Below, piece after piece: positions 28,601 through 41,127 of a DNA stretch of 64,000 nt (within the stretch, counting starts at the first letter, position 1; each line of letters starts with the position of its first letter). The stretch spans positions 6,719,816-6,783,815 of the forward strand of contig OY821742.1 in assembly GCA_963682055.1 (NCBI GenBank). The letters are read 5' to 3'. Under the pieces are notes generated by a model. It saw only the letters and a program-made list of their open reading frames with translations, was not told the DNA's origin and did no database searches. The position numbers and the translations under genes were made by a program. This DNA is from Primula veris. Taxonomy: Eukaryota > Streptophyta > Magnoliopsida > Ericales > Primulaceae.

Positions 28601-31600
28601 ACCTATGGTAAACCAGTGTGATTGAAAAACTAGTACATAGCTACATATAGAAATTCTTTATGCTGGTGTATAAGCATTCGATTTTGTATAGATTGGCATC
28701 TAACTTCTGAAAGTTATATAATAATTGGTAAAAGCTGATAGTTTGATGTACAAAAAAGATTCTAACCCTAGTTAACATGCACATGAGACTTCCTTCAACT
28801 GTGTCTAGAGTGTTCGGAAAAGCCAGATATATTTCTTCTATTTTCAATATGCCGTCTCATTAAAAAATCACCAACACTTTTTAATTAGTTGTAAAATGTG
28901 TTGTAGACGTTCTTTGTGTAAGACAGAATGCAGCTTCCTAGACATGTATTATAACATGGTCTTTTGCTTCATTTAATATCTGCATTTCTCAGACATTAAA
29001 TTATTGTATGCACAGGATATTGCAGGGATACATCTGAATCTTGTATTATAACATGGTCTTTTGCTTGATTTAATATCTGCATTTCTCAGACATTAAATTA
29101 TTGTATGCACAGGATATTGCAGGGATACATCTGAATCTCGACGTTCCCAAATGGCTCCGCATACTTCATGTAGAAACTCTCAATTCTAATGCGGGTAGGC
29201 AATTTTTTTCGGTTTTTTCTATTTTAAAGAGATTCCATGTTGTATGTGGTAGCACCTCCCCCTTAGGTAAACAGTGTCTTGACATCTGCTTTACTAGTCG
29301 AGATTTGAGTGGCTCATGAATCAAAGTGCATTCCGCCTATAGTGTCATTTTTAAGCCAAGAGTTATCTATTTGCCATTTATATTTGGACGTCTGGCCTCA
29401 CCACTTGGGAAGATGACTTTTTGTGTTTCTTTGTGGGGAGAGAACATTGGGGTTTGTGTTACATTACTGTAGCTTTGCTTTTGGTGTTCACTTTAGATGG
29501 AATTTATATGTGTCTATTACCATGCCATTATGTTAATTTTGGATTTAGTGCATTTTGAGGGTGCACTGAAGATATATCTTGAAGAAAGATAGTCTTATGC
29601 TTCTTGTTGTACATAAAATATTTGGGTCTCAAATTAGGTTTATTTTCTGTGCAAACTGTTCCAAAAGCTTTCACCTCCTAGCGTTTTAATTGTAAACCTT
29701 ATCTAAAATTGAGCAAACCTCTATATGCGGTGACGTGAGAACTGGGTTCAGTACAGATGGATATATTGGTCTTTGCTTGTGTTAATGTTATTGACTGGAT
29801 ATTAATGCTAACTAACTCACCCACTCTACTATAGATTCATGGCATTATACGTCATTGGTAATGTAATACTCGACTCAAACAAGACTGAAAATGTATTTCC
29901 ATTTTATTCAGCGAGTTCTTTGTTTTGTTCAGTTCAGTGGCTGGAAAGGAAAAGCAATGCTTTTGAACCTACTTATCTGTACACTGTGGAGAAGGTCGGT
30001 TTAGTGTTTTGCTTTTTCTGTTTGATTAATTATAGTGTGCACAACTTAAGAAGTTTATATTTTAATTGAGTGTTTCCATTATACAGGGTTTTTTCTTGCT
30101 GCCTGAAGGAGCCAGGCTACGGCATAACATCCGTACAGTCAACATAAGCATATCAGCCCGGCATCCCTGCTTTCGGAACAGGTTATATTCATATGTCTTC
30201 TTAAAGTAGTAGCCCATCATGCTCTTTTGCTAAAAAACTCTTTTTTGTGATAAGGCCAGTGTTCTTTTGTGACATAAGATTCGTAAATTCATTAAAGTAT
30301 CGTTTAGAGAAATTTGTAACGTTTATCTGCATATGATGTTATGAATTAGCTAATAGTATAAGAAATTTATATGGTTCGGTGTTGATATAAATGTAGTAGA
30401 TTTCTGATTTCTCTGCAATTATGCCTTTAAGCCTATGCATTACGGATTATACTGACAAATGTGTAACCTATTGACATTAGATTAATATCTCTGTGCTAGG
30501 TGGCAGCAACTTTTGATAAATAGACTTGTCGGATATGACACTATCTTGATGAATAGTCTGTTGAGTTACCCTGGTAAAGGTATGTGGCTTCTTTTCCTTG
30601 GGAGATACACAAGATGCCTTGTGACGCTAGAAATTTTCTTTTTAAATAGCCCTCTTAATAAAATATAGTGAAAGAAAATGTCCATGGTATTTGCTTGGGG
30701 ATAACAATATTGATCATCATCTACAAAACATATATTGTTAATATTCTTCTTGGTGGTCAAGATACCATGGCCAAGATTCGAAATGATCTCTGATCGCGTT
30801 CCTAGTAATTAATATCATCTAGTCTTTTTGACGTTATCTTTTGTTACTTTTTGGTAGAATATGGTTGTGGATTGTTAAGAGACTTCGCGGGACTTCTGGA
30901 CATAACATACCACCGATCTGAATCATATTGTAAATTTTGATTATTTAATTATTATGGAGTCACTTCTTTGAGCATTTGTGTCTGTGCGGAAGACTCGGTA
31001 GGCAGCCTTTCGAAATTGCTTTATTTTACTCTCCTGAATTTCACCCTCAATCTAGTTGACTTTCCCGCTAGTTTTAGCGGAATATAAACATTTGTCGTTT
31101 TCCAAACGGAATTTCTTATTTTTTCAAGCTCATCCCCAAGAGGGGACAAAGTTTTTACGGGCCCTTAGCAGATTATGATTTATGGGCTAGGACACAATAG
31201 TTAAATAACATAGATACATTAAAAATTACAAGGAAAAGAAGTCTCAAATTAAATGCATAAATATATTGTTGGCACGTCCAGTGACATCAGCCTCTAGCGA
31301 CTAGATGAGGCAATGAGGGCATGGCTAATGTTTTTCGGCTCTTCTTCTTTCTTTAAAATTTTGTGAACATCATGCGAAGCATATTTGTCCTGTAGAATGT
31401 TATTTGTAAGGGATAATTAGAGTTGTGTATACTAACATATCATCTGATATTGATTCTGCACACCAACCTAAATTTTTTGGTTATAAGTACACCAACTTTG
31501 CATTATATCAATATATGGTACACTCGATGTGCTAAATAAAAAAAATATCATAGGTTGGGGTAAGAAAATTAAACACTTTATGCACCAATTTGCCAACATT

Positions 31601-34600
31601 CTATCACTTTCCTATTTTTGTCTCCAAACTATGACTGGTAATCTATGTTGTGTACAGAAGTCAAAACTAATGTTAGCTAAAAAGTAGTAATGCTCATTTT
31701 ATAGGTTGACATACAATTTCTGAATCTGATGATACTTCATAAAAATGTAATTAACCTTTATTGTATTGATACTTTTTATACAAAATCCTCACATGTTTAA
31801 TGCCGCCTTCCCTTTTGTAGTCCTGGGCAGGGCTCGTTTTTTGGTTCTGCATAACTCTGACTTACCAAAATAAAAAAATAAAAAATGCTGCAATTCTATT
31901 AATCTGTTGTTTTGGTCGTTTTCTTGTACATTGACTTGTATTTGTGAGCATTTCTGTTCTGTGCTGTTTTAAAGCAGGTTACTTATATAATTACCAAACA
32001 AAGGAGTTCTACAATATCACTTATGCACATGAGCAACCTGACGGTTCAACAAAATTTGGAGGTTAGAGGGGCTTACTTATTTTCTTGCTTTCCTCTGTAC
32101 TTCATTGATGTATTCTTGCTGATATTGTAACATAAAATTGTCTACCTGGCTACTTTTATTAATAACATGGCAGTGGTTTCCTTTTATGCGTCCAAACGAA
32201 CATTAATACGGCGGCTGAGTGCCTTGATCCATGTCGTAAGGCCTAAAGCGCTAAAGCTGTTGCTTCTCTAACAGCCTTAGTGCCTTCTCACGCCAGGCTA
32301 TTTAATTTTTATGCTTTAATATTTGTTGTATGCTCAACTCATTATTTCAAAATCACTACAACCACTTAACAATGAAAGCAACAATGTAACAAAAAATCCA
32401 GACTATAAATAAAAGGAAGCTAATAATCCCCCGCACCATACAAAAAGCATGTACATCAAAACTCATCAGAAAATAAACAAATAAATTTGGAGATCACACA
32501 ACTTCACCCATAGAGTAGTCAGCACCTCAAATTATTCGGACGATCACGCTGCGGCCTAGCGCCTAAGGCCATAAGGGAGTTTGGTCTCCTCGTGATGACT
32601 TTAATCCATATTAAGTAGTTTAAAATTGGAATTAGTTTAAGCCTGATATTTTTAGGGCAATGACATGGATTACTAGATTGTAAATATGGATCAAAAGGCG
32701 TCCTATACTCTTTTTTTTCGTGATATGTTGTTTGGATATTTCCTCTGAACTTTCCGTATCTTATGGTATGTTTAATAATTTTAGATCTTACAATTATTGC
32801 AAGCCATCAATTTTTGTACTGGTGTGTTATCTGATGTTTTGACCCACTTCAAAACAAAATGAATCCAAATTTTTTAGAGTTCTTTTATGTCAATTGATTA
32901 GTTGCAAAATATTTTATTGGCGGTAATTAGTTGTGGCTCCTCTATTTTTTTTTCTGCAGACTATCTGGTGAACAAGTGTGGTGTACTCATGATGTCTCTT
33001 TTTGTTTTCTTCACAACTACAATGTCAGTGTCGTTTACACTGAGAGAGACACAAACTCGCATGCTGAAATTCACCGGTTAGTTTTCTTTTAATTTTCTAT
33101 ATATTAGGAGAACCTTAAACTCATATTTATGGTTTGGATCAATGCACTTTTATAAAGTAATAAGACGACTATACTTACATGCAATGATGCAAGTGCGGGC
33201 CTGATGTGATACATTATGGTCGGTAACTTTTGCCTGTTCAAGGTAGTTCTTATCCTATAGTAACTGCCACAATCATTAATAGAAAAAAGTACAACTCCGA
33301 CACTCCGATCAGATTTCGTAGTAAATATTGTAACCCGCATGATGTATAATTGATCACAAAATTTATAGGTGAACCACAATGAAACATACTTGCCCCATTA
33401 CCTTTCTTTCTAGAAACTTACATAGTCTTTCTTTTACTCAATTACTGCAGTGCAGCTTCAACACCATGCTCGACATCGCCTTCCAACGTTTCAGCTGATC
33501 TTTGTTCACGTAATTGAATCACTCGTCTTTGTCCCGGTAAGTTTTATATTAAATTTGTCATCAAACCTTAGAATATATAATACCATGCATATTGTTATTT
33601 TTTCTGGCTTTTCGGTGTCACTCGGCTGCATGTATGCTATTCTGATATGTGCGCGGTTTATGCAGATTATGATTGGCATCTTATTTTTTTTGTTCGAGTT
33701 CTATCACGACCAGCTATTGGCTTTTATGGTCTTAATTCTTGTATGGTTGTGTGAGCTCTTCACTCTGATCAGGTGCCTCTCTTTTTCTGGATGCATGTTG
33801 ATTTTTCTCCTATATATTTTTATAATGTATGTACCTTTTTCCATATCCCATAATAATCTGATACTATTATCATTGCATCATTGGGTGCTCTATTACTTTC
33901 TCTGGGTAAATGATTTTACTGTTGCGTAGAATAATCTTTCCGGCAGTTATTTTCAGGCTACATTTGTTCTTTTCGAGATTGCAGCATCAATGGAAACCTT
34001 TTTACCTCTATTTAAATTTCATTGAATTGTGAAGTCGGCAACCTTCTTTTAAGTGCTAATCATAATCTTCAGGGATGGCACCACAATTTACAATAATTTT
34101 ATTTTTTCTATAGTGTTTTTCAAAGTAATTTATAAATAGAGCATTTCGGCAACCCCTTAAATTTTATTTCTTTCAACCCCTTTCAAAATTATATATTGTA
34201 TTTGTAATTTAATACTACTGCATTTCGTATGATACTATGACGTAAAGATTAAAAAAGAAATTTTACTTTAAAAAGAAAATAAAAGAATGCAATAATTCAA
34301 AAAATTCGGAGATAAAATATTGAAATTATTTGTAGGGACTTGACTTAAAACAACAATCAACTATAGTATCAAAATACACTATTTTTACACGATTCCGGAT
34401 GCTTCTACCCTTTTTTATTTACTCTTTTCGACACCCTTCTTCTAAATTAGTTGAATAATTATTCAAAAATTTAATACAAAAATTTCATAATATTTATTAC
34501 AACAATTATATATGTAGGAGATTTATGTTAATTTCAATTTCAAGAAAACATTAAAGTTGTTGTCAAGATTTTTTAATAATTTCTTTAAAATCTTTGCAAT

Positions 34601-36344
34601 TTGAGAAAATAAAAAAATGATTTTGTAACTTTTATTTCCTCCATATTCTCTCGAGTACTCAATACTATAAATTTTGCTATTTCTGTTCTATTTATTACAT
34701 AATTTTTAGGCGTTTTTTTTATCTAATTTATCAACAAAAAAACAGCATATATGTTTTGCAGAGTTGCACCTTCAGCTAACCAAAACAAGATGCCCATGGT
34801 CTATAATTATTATTTTTTAATAAAATCCAAATAAAAAAGGGTAAAAAGAAAAACTGTAATGCTGAAAATTTTCACTCTTTAACTATAATATAACTTTTGC
34901 TCCGTTTTTTTTGGGCAACCCCAAACATAATGTACTGGCTCCGCCCCTGATAATCTTCATGTCCATGGTAATCACCATCTAAATAACTGTTTTCCTTTTA
35001 ATGATTGCAGTGTGCGCACGCCCATTTCTATGAAGTTCTTCCCTCGCTTCTTTTTGCTCTATTTTCTGGTCTTCCACATTTACTTCTTTTCGTACACTTA
35101 CGGTTTGGTTCTCTTTGCCTTTTTCAGTATATTTTCCATGCTTTTCTTTTCTTGTCTTTAAATAAAATTTGAACCATATCTCAGGATTTTCGTATTTGGC
35201 GCTCTCCACAACTGCAGCATTCATGCAGCATCTCATCCTCTACTTTTGGAATCACTTTGAGGTACTATTGTGTTGTGAAAAGTAATAATGTTGTGGGACA
35301 AGCTTGTAGCGTGACAGGTTTGGGTTTTTGTAGACTTGGTCTTATTTTTTGGTTTCTTTATTTGAGATAAGTTTTTTGATTTGTATGGCCATAACTAAGT
35401 TTACATATTAAGAGACTTTCATGTCCATACCCGTTCAAACATTTTCCTTCTGTAATGATACGTCCATGATGTCTATAGGGATGATAAATGAAAGGAAAAT
35501 CATCATTGAACACCCTGAAATGTTGAACATCTATCAAACGACCATTCCCCTATTTCAATTTCAATCTAGTAGGTACCTTTGTTTTATACTAAATTATCTT
35601 TGACCACCATTATGGTGGATTTTACGTTCAAAACCAAGAGCATGTAAGGTCTATATTCGTGCAGTAAAACTTTTATTTATACCAAATAAAGTATACGAAA
35701 TAGGAAAAGCATATTTGAATGCCATTGCTTAATGGATGTTAGTATTGACTAATGACTATTAAGTGGACTGTTGAAGCTGAGGGTACTGCTGCTTTTGTGT
35801 CTAGCGGAAAGTTTCTATGCTAAACTAGCAAAACTTTCATAATTAGTTATCATTGACACTCTATTAAAGTGGAGTATCTAATCGATAAAAATTGAAATTG
35901 ATGTGCTCTACTCAAATCATGTGCTAATTTCTTTATCAGGTCCCTGCGTTACAGAGATTTATGCAGAACCGGAGGACGCAATTTCAACATCATCCTGATT
36001 TCCACATCACTTCATCTACTATTCTCGCCTCGACTTTGCATATCACTAGACTGAATACCACGAGAAACACAGATTCAGACCTAACCGGACGAGGTGGACC
36101 CAACCCATTGATGCCACCTGCCAACAGTAATGAAAGGGGAGCCGAGGTGGAAACCGGAACGAACCCAGCTCCAGCTCATGGGAATAACATGAGTTCGTTT
36201 AGTTCGTTGCTATTACGGGTATTAGGTGGGGCTTCTTCTGAAGGGCTTAACTCATTCCTTTCCATGTTCAGAGATGTGCGCGAACAAGGGGGTCAACAGT
36301 TATTTCAAGAAGCACCTCAACAGGCACAACAGGATGCTCAATAG
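25653..36344 (+). CDS. Membralin (TMEM259 family), 14 exons
   Basis: Exons: 25653-25805, 27226-27288, 27964-28386, 29113-29194, 29933-29994, 30087-30181, 30500-30579, 31978-32061, 32960-33076, 33451-33536, 33666-33772, 35011-35102, 35185-35261, 35940-36344. All are GT-AG and phase-consistent, giving 641 aa. It starts MDPEQTFIRVQERLSHMLTP, characteristic of plant membralin. One membrane segment lies at about 31-47 (YLFLAITLFCILVVM). A large luminal-type region follows, then about five or six hydrophobic segments between about 355 and 506, including FVHVIESLVFVPIMIGILFF and LLAFMVLILVWLCELFTLI. The C-terminal tail is polar and ends Gln-rich. In animals membralin is an ER membrane protein in ER-associated degradation; a similar role here is inferred. 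The gene appears intact if the distal exon 4 acceptor is used. Confidence 0.95.
25901..26397. mobile_element. hAT-like MITE in membralin intron 1
   Basis: The left end GGGTGTTTGGTATGTCAGC and inverted right end GGGCTCATTTGGCATCAGC are imperfect terminal inverted repeats. The left end and its following phrase recur at 26027, so there is an internal tandem duplication or nested copy. No clear 8-bp target duplication. Coding capacity absent. Confidence 0.5.
26073..26124 (+). pseudogene. Organellar large-subunit rRNA fragment
   Basis: About 52 bp (GTCGGGTAAGTTCCGACCCG, then GCACGAAAGG, ending GGGCACTGTCTC) match, from memory, the highly conserved domain V part of plastid 23S or plant mitochondrial 26S rRNA, with one apparent change (GGTGTAACG for GGCGTAACG). 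It interrupts the second copy of a MITE repeat; the uninterrupted copy is at about 25945-25985. The following ~35 bp to about 26160 are also absent from the intact copy but not identified. It is a non-functional organelle DNA insertion. Confidence 0.8.
28945..29138 (+). repeat. 97-bp tandem duplication spanning the exon 4 acceptor of membralin
   Basis: Two nearly identical copies (28945-29041 and 29042-29138; one clear C/G change in the T-rich part) each contain the polypyrimidine region, the acceptor GTATGCACAG| and the first ~26 bases of the exon. Only the second leads into the rest of exon 4 (DVPKWLRILHVETL). The first acceptor (exon base 29016) gives DIAGIHLNLVL and then a TAA stop. Confidence 0.9.
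32195..32590. repeat. GC-rich GCCTAAGG-type repeat remnants in membralin intron 8
   Basis: Two GC-rich islands (near 32205-32300 and 32551-32570, the latter GCGGCCTAGCGCCTAAGGCC) stand out from AT-rich intron DNA. They resemble, but do not clearly align with, the GCCTAGG element copies at 6447 and 50295. Confidence 0.35.
34140..34955. repeat. Probable old transposon remnant in membralin intron 11
   Basis: Starts with TTCGGCAACCCCTTAAATTT and ends with GGGCAACCCCAAAC followed by GGCTCCGCCCCTGATAAT. The repeated 'gcaacccc' and terminal 'ctccgcccctg' phrases are common in diverged plant repeats. Family and boundaries not resolved. Confidence 0.35.
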
Positions 36345-39300
36345 GCTGGAACATAAAGATATGTAACCATATATACAGTTGAATTTACTGGCGCAACTTG
36401 TAATTATCATCTGCTTTTAGTTACGCCCTCCGTTTTAAATCGTTTGTCCCTAGCATTTCTTTAGGACAGAAAATTGTTGTACCTTAATTGTTAAGTTACT
36501 TTGAGAACTTATTCGCATGGTAATGTATCTTTTCAAATGAGTGTAAATTTGGCAATTTAGGTACAAAATTTTGCATCCTAAATTAGGGACAGGACAAACA
36601 ATGGAGCTTCATAGAGTATAATGAAACTATTGTAGGAATTATTCTTCATGCTCCTGCTAATATCTGATAAAAGAAGTTGAAAAATAGGAAACGATATAGA
36701 GAAGCACTTTGTGCTCATCTCTGTTCCAGTGTAATGAAGCCATGGTTTTGTTGCTTTCTGAAAGTGTTTGGCTTTAAAATGCGGTATCTTTATTTATCAA
36801 GTTCTTCTGCATCATGTCCTTGAGATGGTTCACTGGATTATATCATGTTAACCGAAGTTATTCCCAGGCTAATAAAATCCTCAGACATATGATGCATACA
36901 TGAGATACGTGTTGATGTTCTTTATTTCTTCTAAGAAAAGATCAGATCATTCACACTTTTCTTTGTGCATAGTTTAGTTAGGTCCTTGAGAAAGCTTCCT
37001 CCTTGTTCAACTCTTCTGATTCACACCAAGTTTGAGTCGGTTGAATTTAACTATGAAGAACTATTGGATGCAATTAAATTCCATCCCAAATCTATCAAAA
37101 AATGTCTGTAAAGGACGCCATTTTTAACACTTTAGGAGGAGGGCACTCCTGGCCGCATATTGGGTCTACCCATGGCAGTCTGATGGAGTAGATCACACTA
37201 GTGCACTATGTGCAGCAATAGTTGGTAGGACGGGAAACGAAAGCGGGAAACAGAAGGAGAGTGAAAAAATCTAAAAAAATCAAATTTAAGATGTGATATA
37301 AGTAAGCGGGAAATGGGAAGCGTGATTTTTGAGAGGGAAAATGAGTTTGGAATTATTTGTCAAATTTTCCACTAAAGATTCAACTGTAAATATGCACATT
37401 ACTATGTAAAAAAACATCCACTTGTTGCAGTGCATTTTGGCCAGAATTAAGAATTTCAGCTCCTATCATCGGTTTTGGATTACCTCAATTCTTTATTCAC
37501 ACAATTGACCACACTAGGGCAGTAACAGTAACTTGGTTTCCATTATAATTACTATTAATATTTTTGCATGTTAGCTTATGCACAAAATAAGGAGCACAAT
37601 CTTTGGAATTGCAAGATTAGCTCCTTAATTTCCTTCAAACTGCCCAACTGAAATCTTTGGGAACACCAAATATTGACTAACAAAAATGATTAGCCTTATG
37701 TTGCGGCTACTATATCCAATGAACTTCCACCTTTAATTGAGCTCATTTTCTTTAAACATGGATAAATCTCATTTTTTTTGATTGCATAAAAAGAAGTTGC
37801 CATTAAGTCTCCCCTAAGCATGATTAGTCACATGGATATGATTCTTCTTGGGTTATTAAATTAAAGGATAGTTCACATTAGTATCATTATTTTTTTAGTG
37901 ATGTTCAAATGCCATTTTAAAGGAATAGACATTTTCTCACTATATATGGATTAGACAAGCTTTTTATGTAACAATTGTAATTTAACCTACTATTGTATAT
38001 AATGGATTACGACAATATTTTCTCCGTCAGAAGGATTTTTTTTTCCTTTGCCAGAAAATGAAGAACAAGACTTAAAATTTCAGGAAAATGTTATCTTAAT
38101 CTTGGGTAAAAGCAAGGAAAACAAATTCCCCATAAATTAGGCGGAAATGATTATAGTGAAACGAGAAAGTGGTAGGCTAACTACCCAAAAATGAGGAATT
38201 AGGCCCTTCTTCACATTCTTTGACCTTTAACTGTATAGTTTTCTATGAGTTATAATCCATCAGTTACAATAAAATGATAACGAAAAAGACCTTGTTAATT
38301 AAACAAGTCATTTATGCCAATATAGAAAAGGAAAGGGAACACATTTACAGAATTCCAGATTTTCAAGTGTACAAGTTACACAAATCTAAAACACTACTTG
38401 TAACAAAGAGTTAGGCATGAATATCAATATAAGTTATAACCCATTATTCTTGATGAATACGCTAAATTTTATCAAAAAGAGATGCAAAAATAGAAAAATA
38501 TGTGGTGAGAAAACAGAGAAAGATGATGGAAAGCATAGCATAATTAACAACTAAACAAGGATTCTAAACTCCATAAAATTCAAGATAATAAAAAATTAGA
38601 GTCTCGACTCTCTATCTCATAACTTGTGTGTTAATAGTACAACAGTTCAAATAGTCCAACAAATGACGAAATTAAGTATTAACTATTTGCCTACTAACTA
38701 AACAAGAGTGCACGTAAATTCTTCATGACATACATGATACAATTAATTATATCATATAACATATAACGATAAAGAGAATGATTTTTAGGGGCTACTACAT
38801 TACATGCAAATCAAATAAGTATCTATCTATCTATCCAGTTATAGCATGTGCAAGAATTACTTTTTTTCCCTTTTATTTATGGAGAACTAATATGAAATTA
38901 GGTCACATCAGCTTCCTTTTGTTTTTCTTTATAAATAAAGAACATTCTTTCTCTCCTTAAAAATAATTAAGTTGGTTGAGACCTTATAGTATATTTTTAT
39001 GTAATATATTATTCTCTTTTGGTCTTTATCGGGGTATTATGTGTAGTGCAAAAATATATTTAAAATACAATTTAAAATAATCGATTGTAATAAAAACTAA
39101 ATATAAGGAAAATGAATGAATTTAAAACTGATGGTTGTAATGAAAAAAGAATATGTGTTTGTAATGTAAATTTAAAGAAAATGTTAAGGAAGGTGATATA
39201 AGTGCTCTAAATTTAAGCAAAATGAGTATGATTTTGGATAACGCCTATGATTGTAGATATTAGACAATACTTACAACCTAAAATCATAGTTTTCCAAGTA

Positions 39301-39987
39301 AATGCTGATATCATATAGAATTGGAATCAGAAAACATGGAGCCCTGTGATTGTACAATATTCTTTTTTATTAATTTGTTGTGTTGCGTACTTATGAAGAG
39401 TTTTCATCATTCAGTTAAATGTCGTTATATCTGTTTACTTAATTAATACTGTGTGCACATGGCTTAACATGATTTGTTGACCGATTTTAGTTTGAGTAGG
39501 AAAAAAAAATGAGACAATTTGCATCGGAATTAAGCCCATACCACCACCCGCGGTAGGAAAAATCCAGTACCCCGTTAATCCGGTTCGATATGTTTAGTTG
39601 GTTTATTTTGGTTGTGGATTGAACTTATATGATCTTGATTCAGGTTTGCAAACTCTAAGGGCCCTTTTGGGAACAAAGTGCTTCTTAAAAAGTGCAATAT
39701 GTAAAAGTACTGCTCTAAAAATGAATTCTAGAAAAACACTTTGGAAAAAATTATGTTTATTGACCGTACTTTTAATTTTAATAAGTTTTTGTATTTTCGA
39801 TTTAGTTCTGTAGTATCTAAGAATTCAAGATATTAGAATCACCAAAATGTAGCGAGCTAGAAAGATATGTACATATAACATAATGATAAATCAATATAGG
39901 GTTAACAAATGTATAAGAAAGTATATATACAAGTATACAACTACGAGAAAAGACTAAAAATTTTTGTATATAATAAATCTAATGGTA
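36345..39987. other. Intergenic DNA downstream of membralin
   Basis: Holds the membralin 3' UTR, a Stowaway-like MITE (36422-36620) and otherwise AT-rich DNA. A (TATC)4 microsatellite is at about 38819-38834. A sequence resembling one end of a hAT-type element (GGGCCCTTTTGGGAACAAAG) is at 39659-39678, with no partner end found. No gene recognised. Confidence 0.5.
36422..36620. mobile_element. Stowaway-like MITE
   Basis: The left end TACGCCCTCCGTTTTAAATC and the inverted right end TACTCTATGAAGCTCCATTG, each continuing into GTTTGTCC, are imperfect terminal inverted repeats of the CTCCCTCCGT type flanked by TA. It is about 200 bp with no coding capacity. Confidence 0.6.
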
Positions 39988-40290
39988 TTAGTAATCGCGT
40001 CTTATACGTTGCGTGTGTGACGCGCAATTCAATTAAAATATAGAAAATAAATATAGTTATAATACAAGTATGTGGATAATACAAAAAAAAATATAAAATG
40101 ATAAGACTTAAAAGAATATTTGTTTGTTAAATAGTGATAAATAGTGTTATTAGTTATTATTTTTTATATTTTTTTATATAAGTATGACATTATTGTAATT
40201 AATAAAAAATATATGAGTATTTTTTTAAAAAAAAAATGACTAAATTTAATCGTCTCATTTGACTTGTATTGATTTATTATAATAGAATGA
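39988..40290 (-). mobile_element. Non-autonomous Helitron-like element, copy 1
   Basis: On the minus strand it begins TCATTCTATTATAATAA (5' TC end) at 40290 and ends GCGATTACTAA (CTRR form) at 39988. It is flanked by A on the 5' side and T on the 3' side, the A/T target of Helitrons. A GC-rich palindromic segment (GCGCGTCACACACGC) precedes the 3' end. A second copy is at 53585-53892. Confidence 0.65.
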
Positions 40291-41018
40291 TACGTTAACA
40301 AGTTCCACTTCCACATATCAAGATCCAAACCAAAGATCATATACAAAACCATCAAGTATCTATAGTTTAGATAGAAAAGAAAAAAAGCTCAACGTAATCA
40401 ACTTGCCCATGCATGCTAGCTGATCGTACAATTATTTAATACAGTAATAAACTTGCAAACCAGTGAAACGTGTTATATTTATATTTTTCTTGTCTTTACG
40501 GCGAGGGTGTGCAAACGGAGGTGGGGGAGGGTGGCGTCCGGGTTGGGTGCATCGGGGATGCAGCGATAAAATATGGTTCGATGAATTGAAATGTTAACGA
40601 ATTGGGAAAAAAAAAGGTTTTTATTTGTTTGTAAACAACTGAGACACAACAAGTATACTTCTTATGCTTAACTGTATTAGGAAAGACTAATTAAGTTTAT
40701 TTAAGGTGGAAAAAACTTTCATGTTGAATAGTGAATACTGTAAGATCTATTGTTTGTGATTTATTTTTTATTTTTTTTGTAATCTGTTTGTGAATAACTT
40801 GCATAAACTTTGACAAAAATATTAATAATAAATATATAGTTAAGGATTTTTTTTGGATAAGATCATACACCATATAAATTAAAAGATCCCTACAAATGTG
40901 AAATTTGTATCTATCGCTATCATTTACGTTGATTTCGTATACTAGGTAGTTATACCATATTCCAAGTTACATCAAATATGAAAGTCCAATTAAACGTGTG
41001 TGACACCGAATTTTTAGT
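40291..41018. other. Region upstream of the polygalacturonase
   Basis: No gene. A G-rich patch (about 40503-40560) interrupts AT-rich DNA. It is likely to include the distal promoter of the downstream gene. Confidence 0.4.
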
Positions 41019-41019
41019 C

Positions 41020-41027
41020 TATAAATA
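41020..41027 (+). promoter_or_regulatory. TATA box of the polygalacturonase gene
   Basis: TATAAATA lies 101 bp before the start codon, placing the transcription start near 41050-41060 and giving a short leader. A second TATAAATA-like string at 41082 is too close to the ATG to be the main box. Confidence 0.55.
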
Positions 41028-41127
41028 ACCCCCCCCACCATACCATACTCTTCTAACTTCTCCTCATTTTAACCAACTCCCTATAAATATACCACCAACA
41101 CGTTCTACCTACCTATTCAAAAATAAT

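Noticed and set aside
33450..33929. Single 159-codon frame in the membralin region
   Set aside because: It reads through two true exons and the intron between them; the spliced model fits the family.
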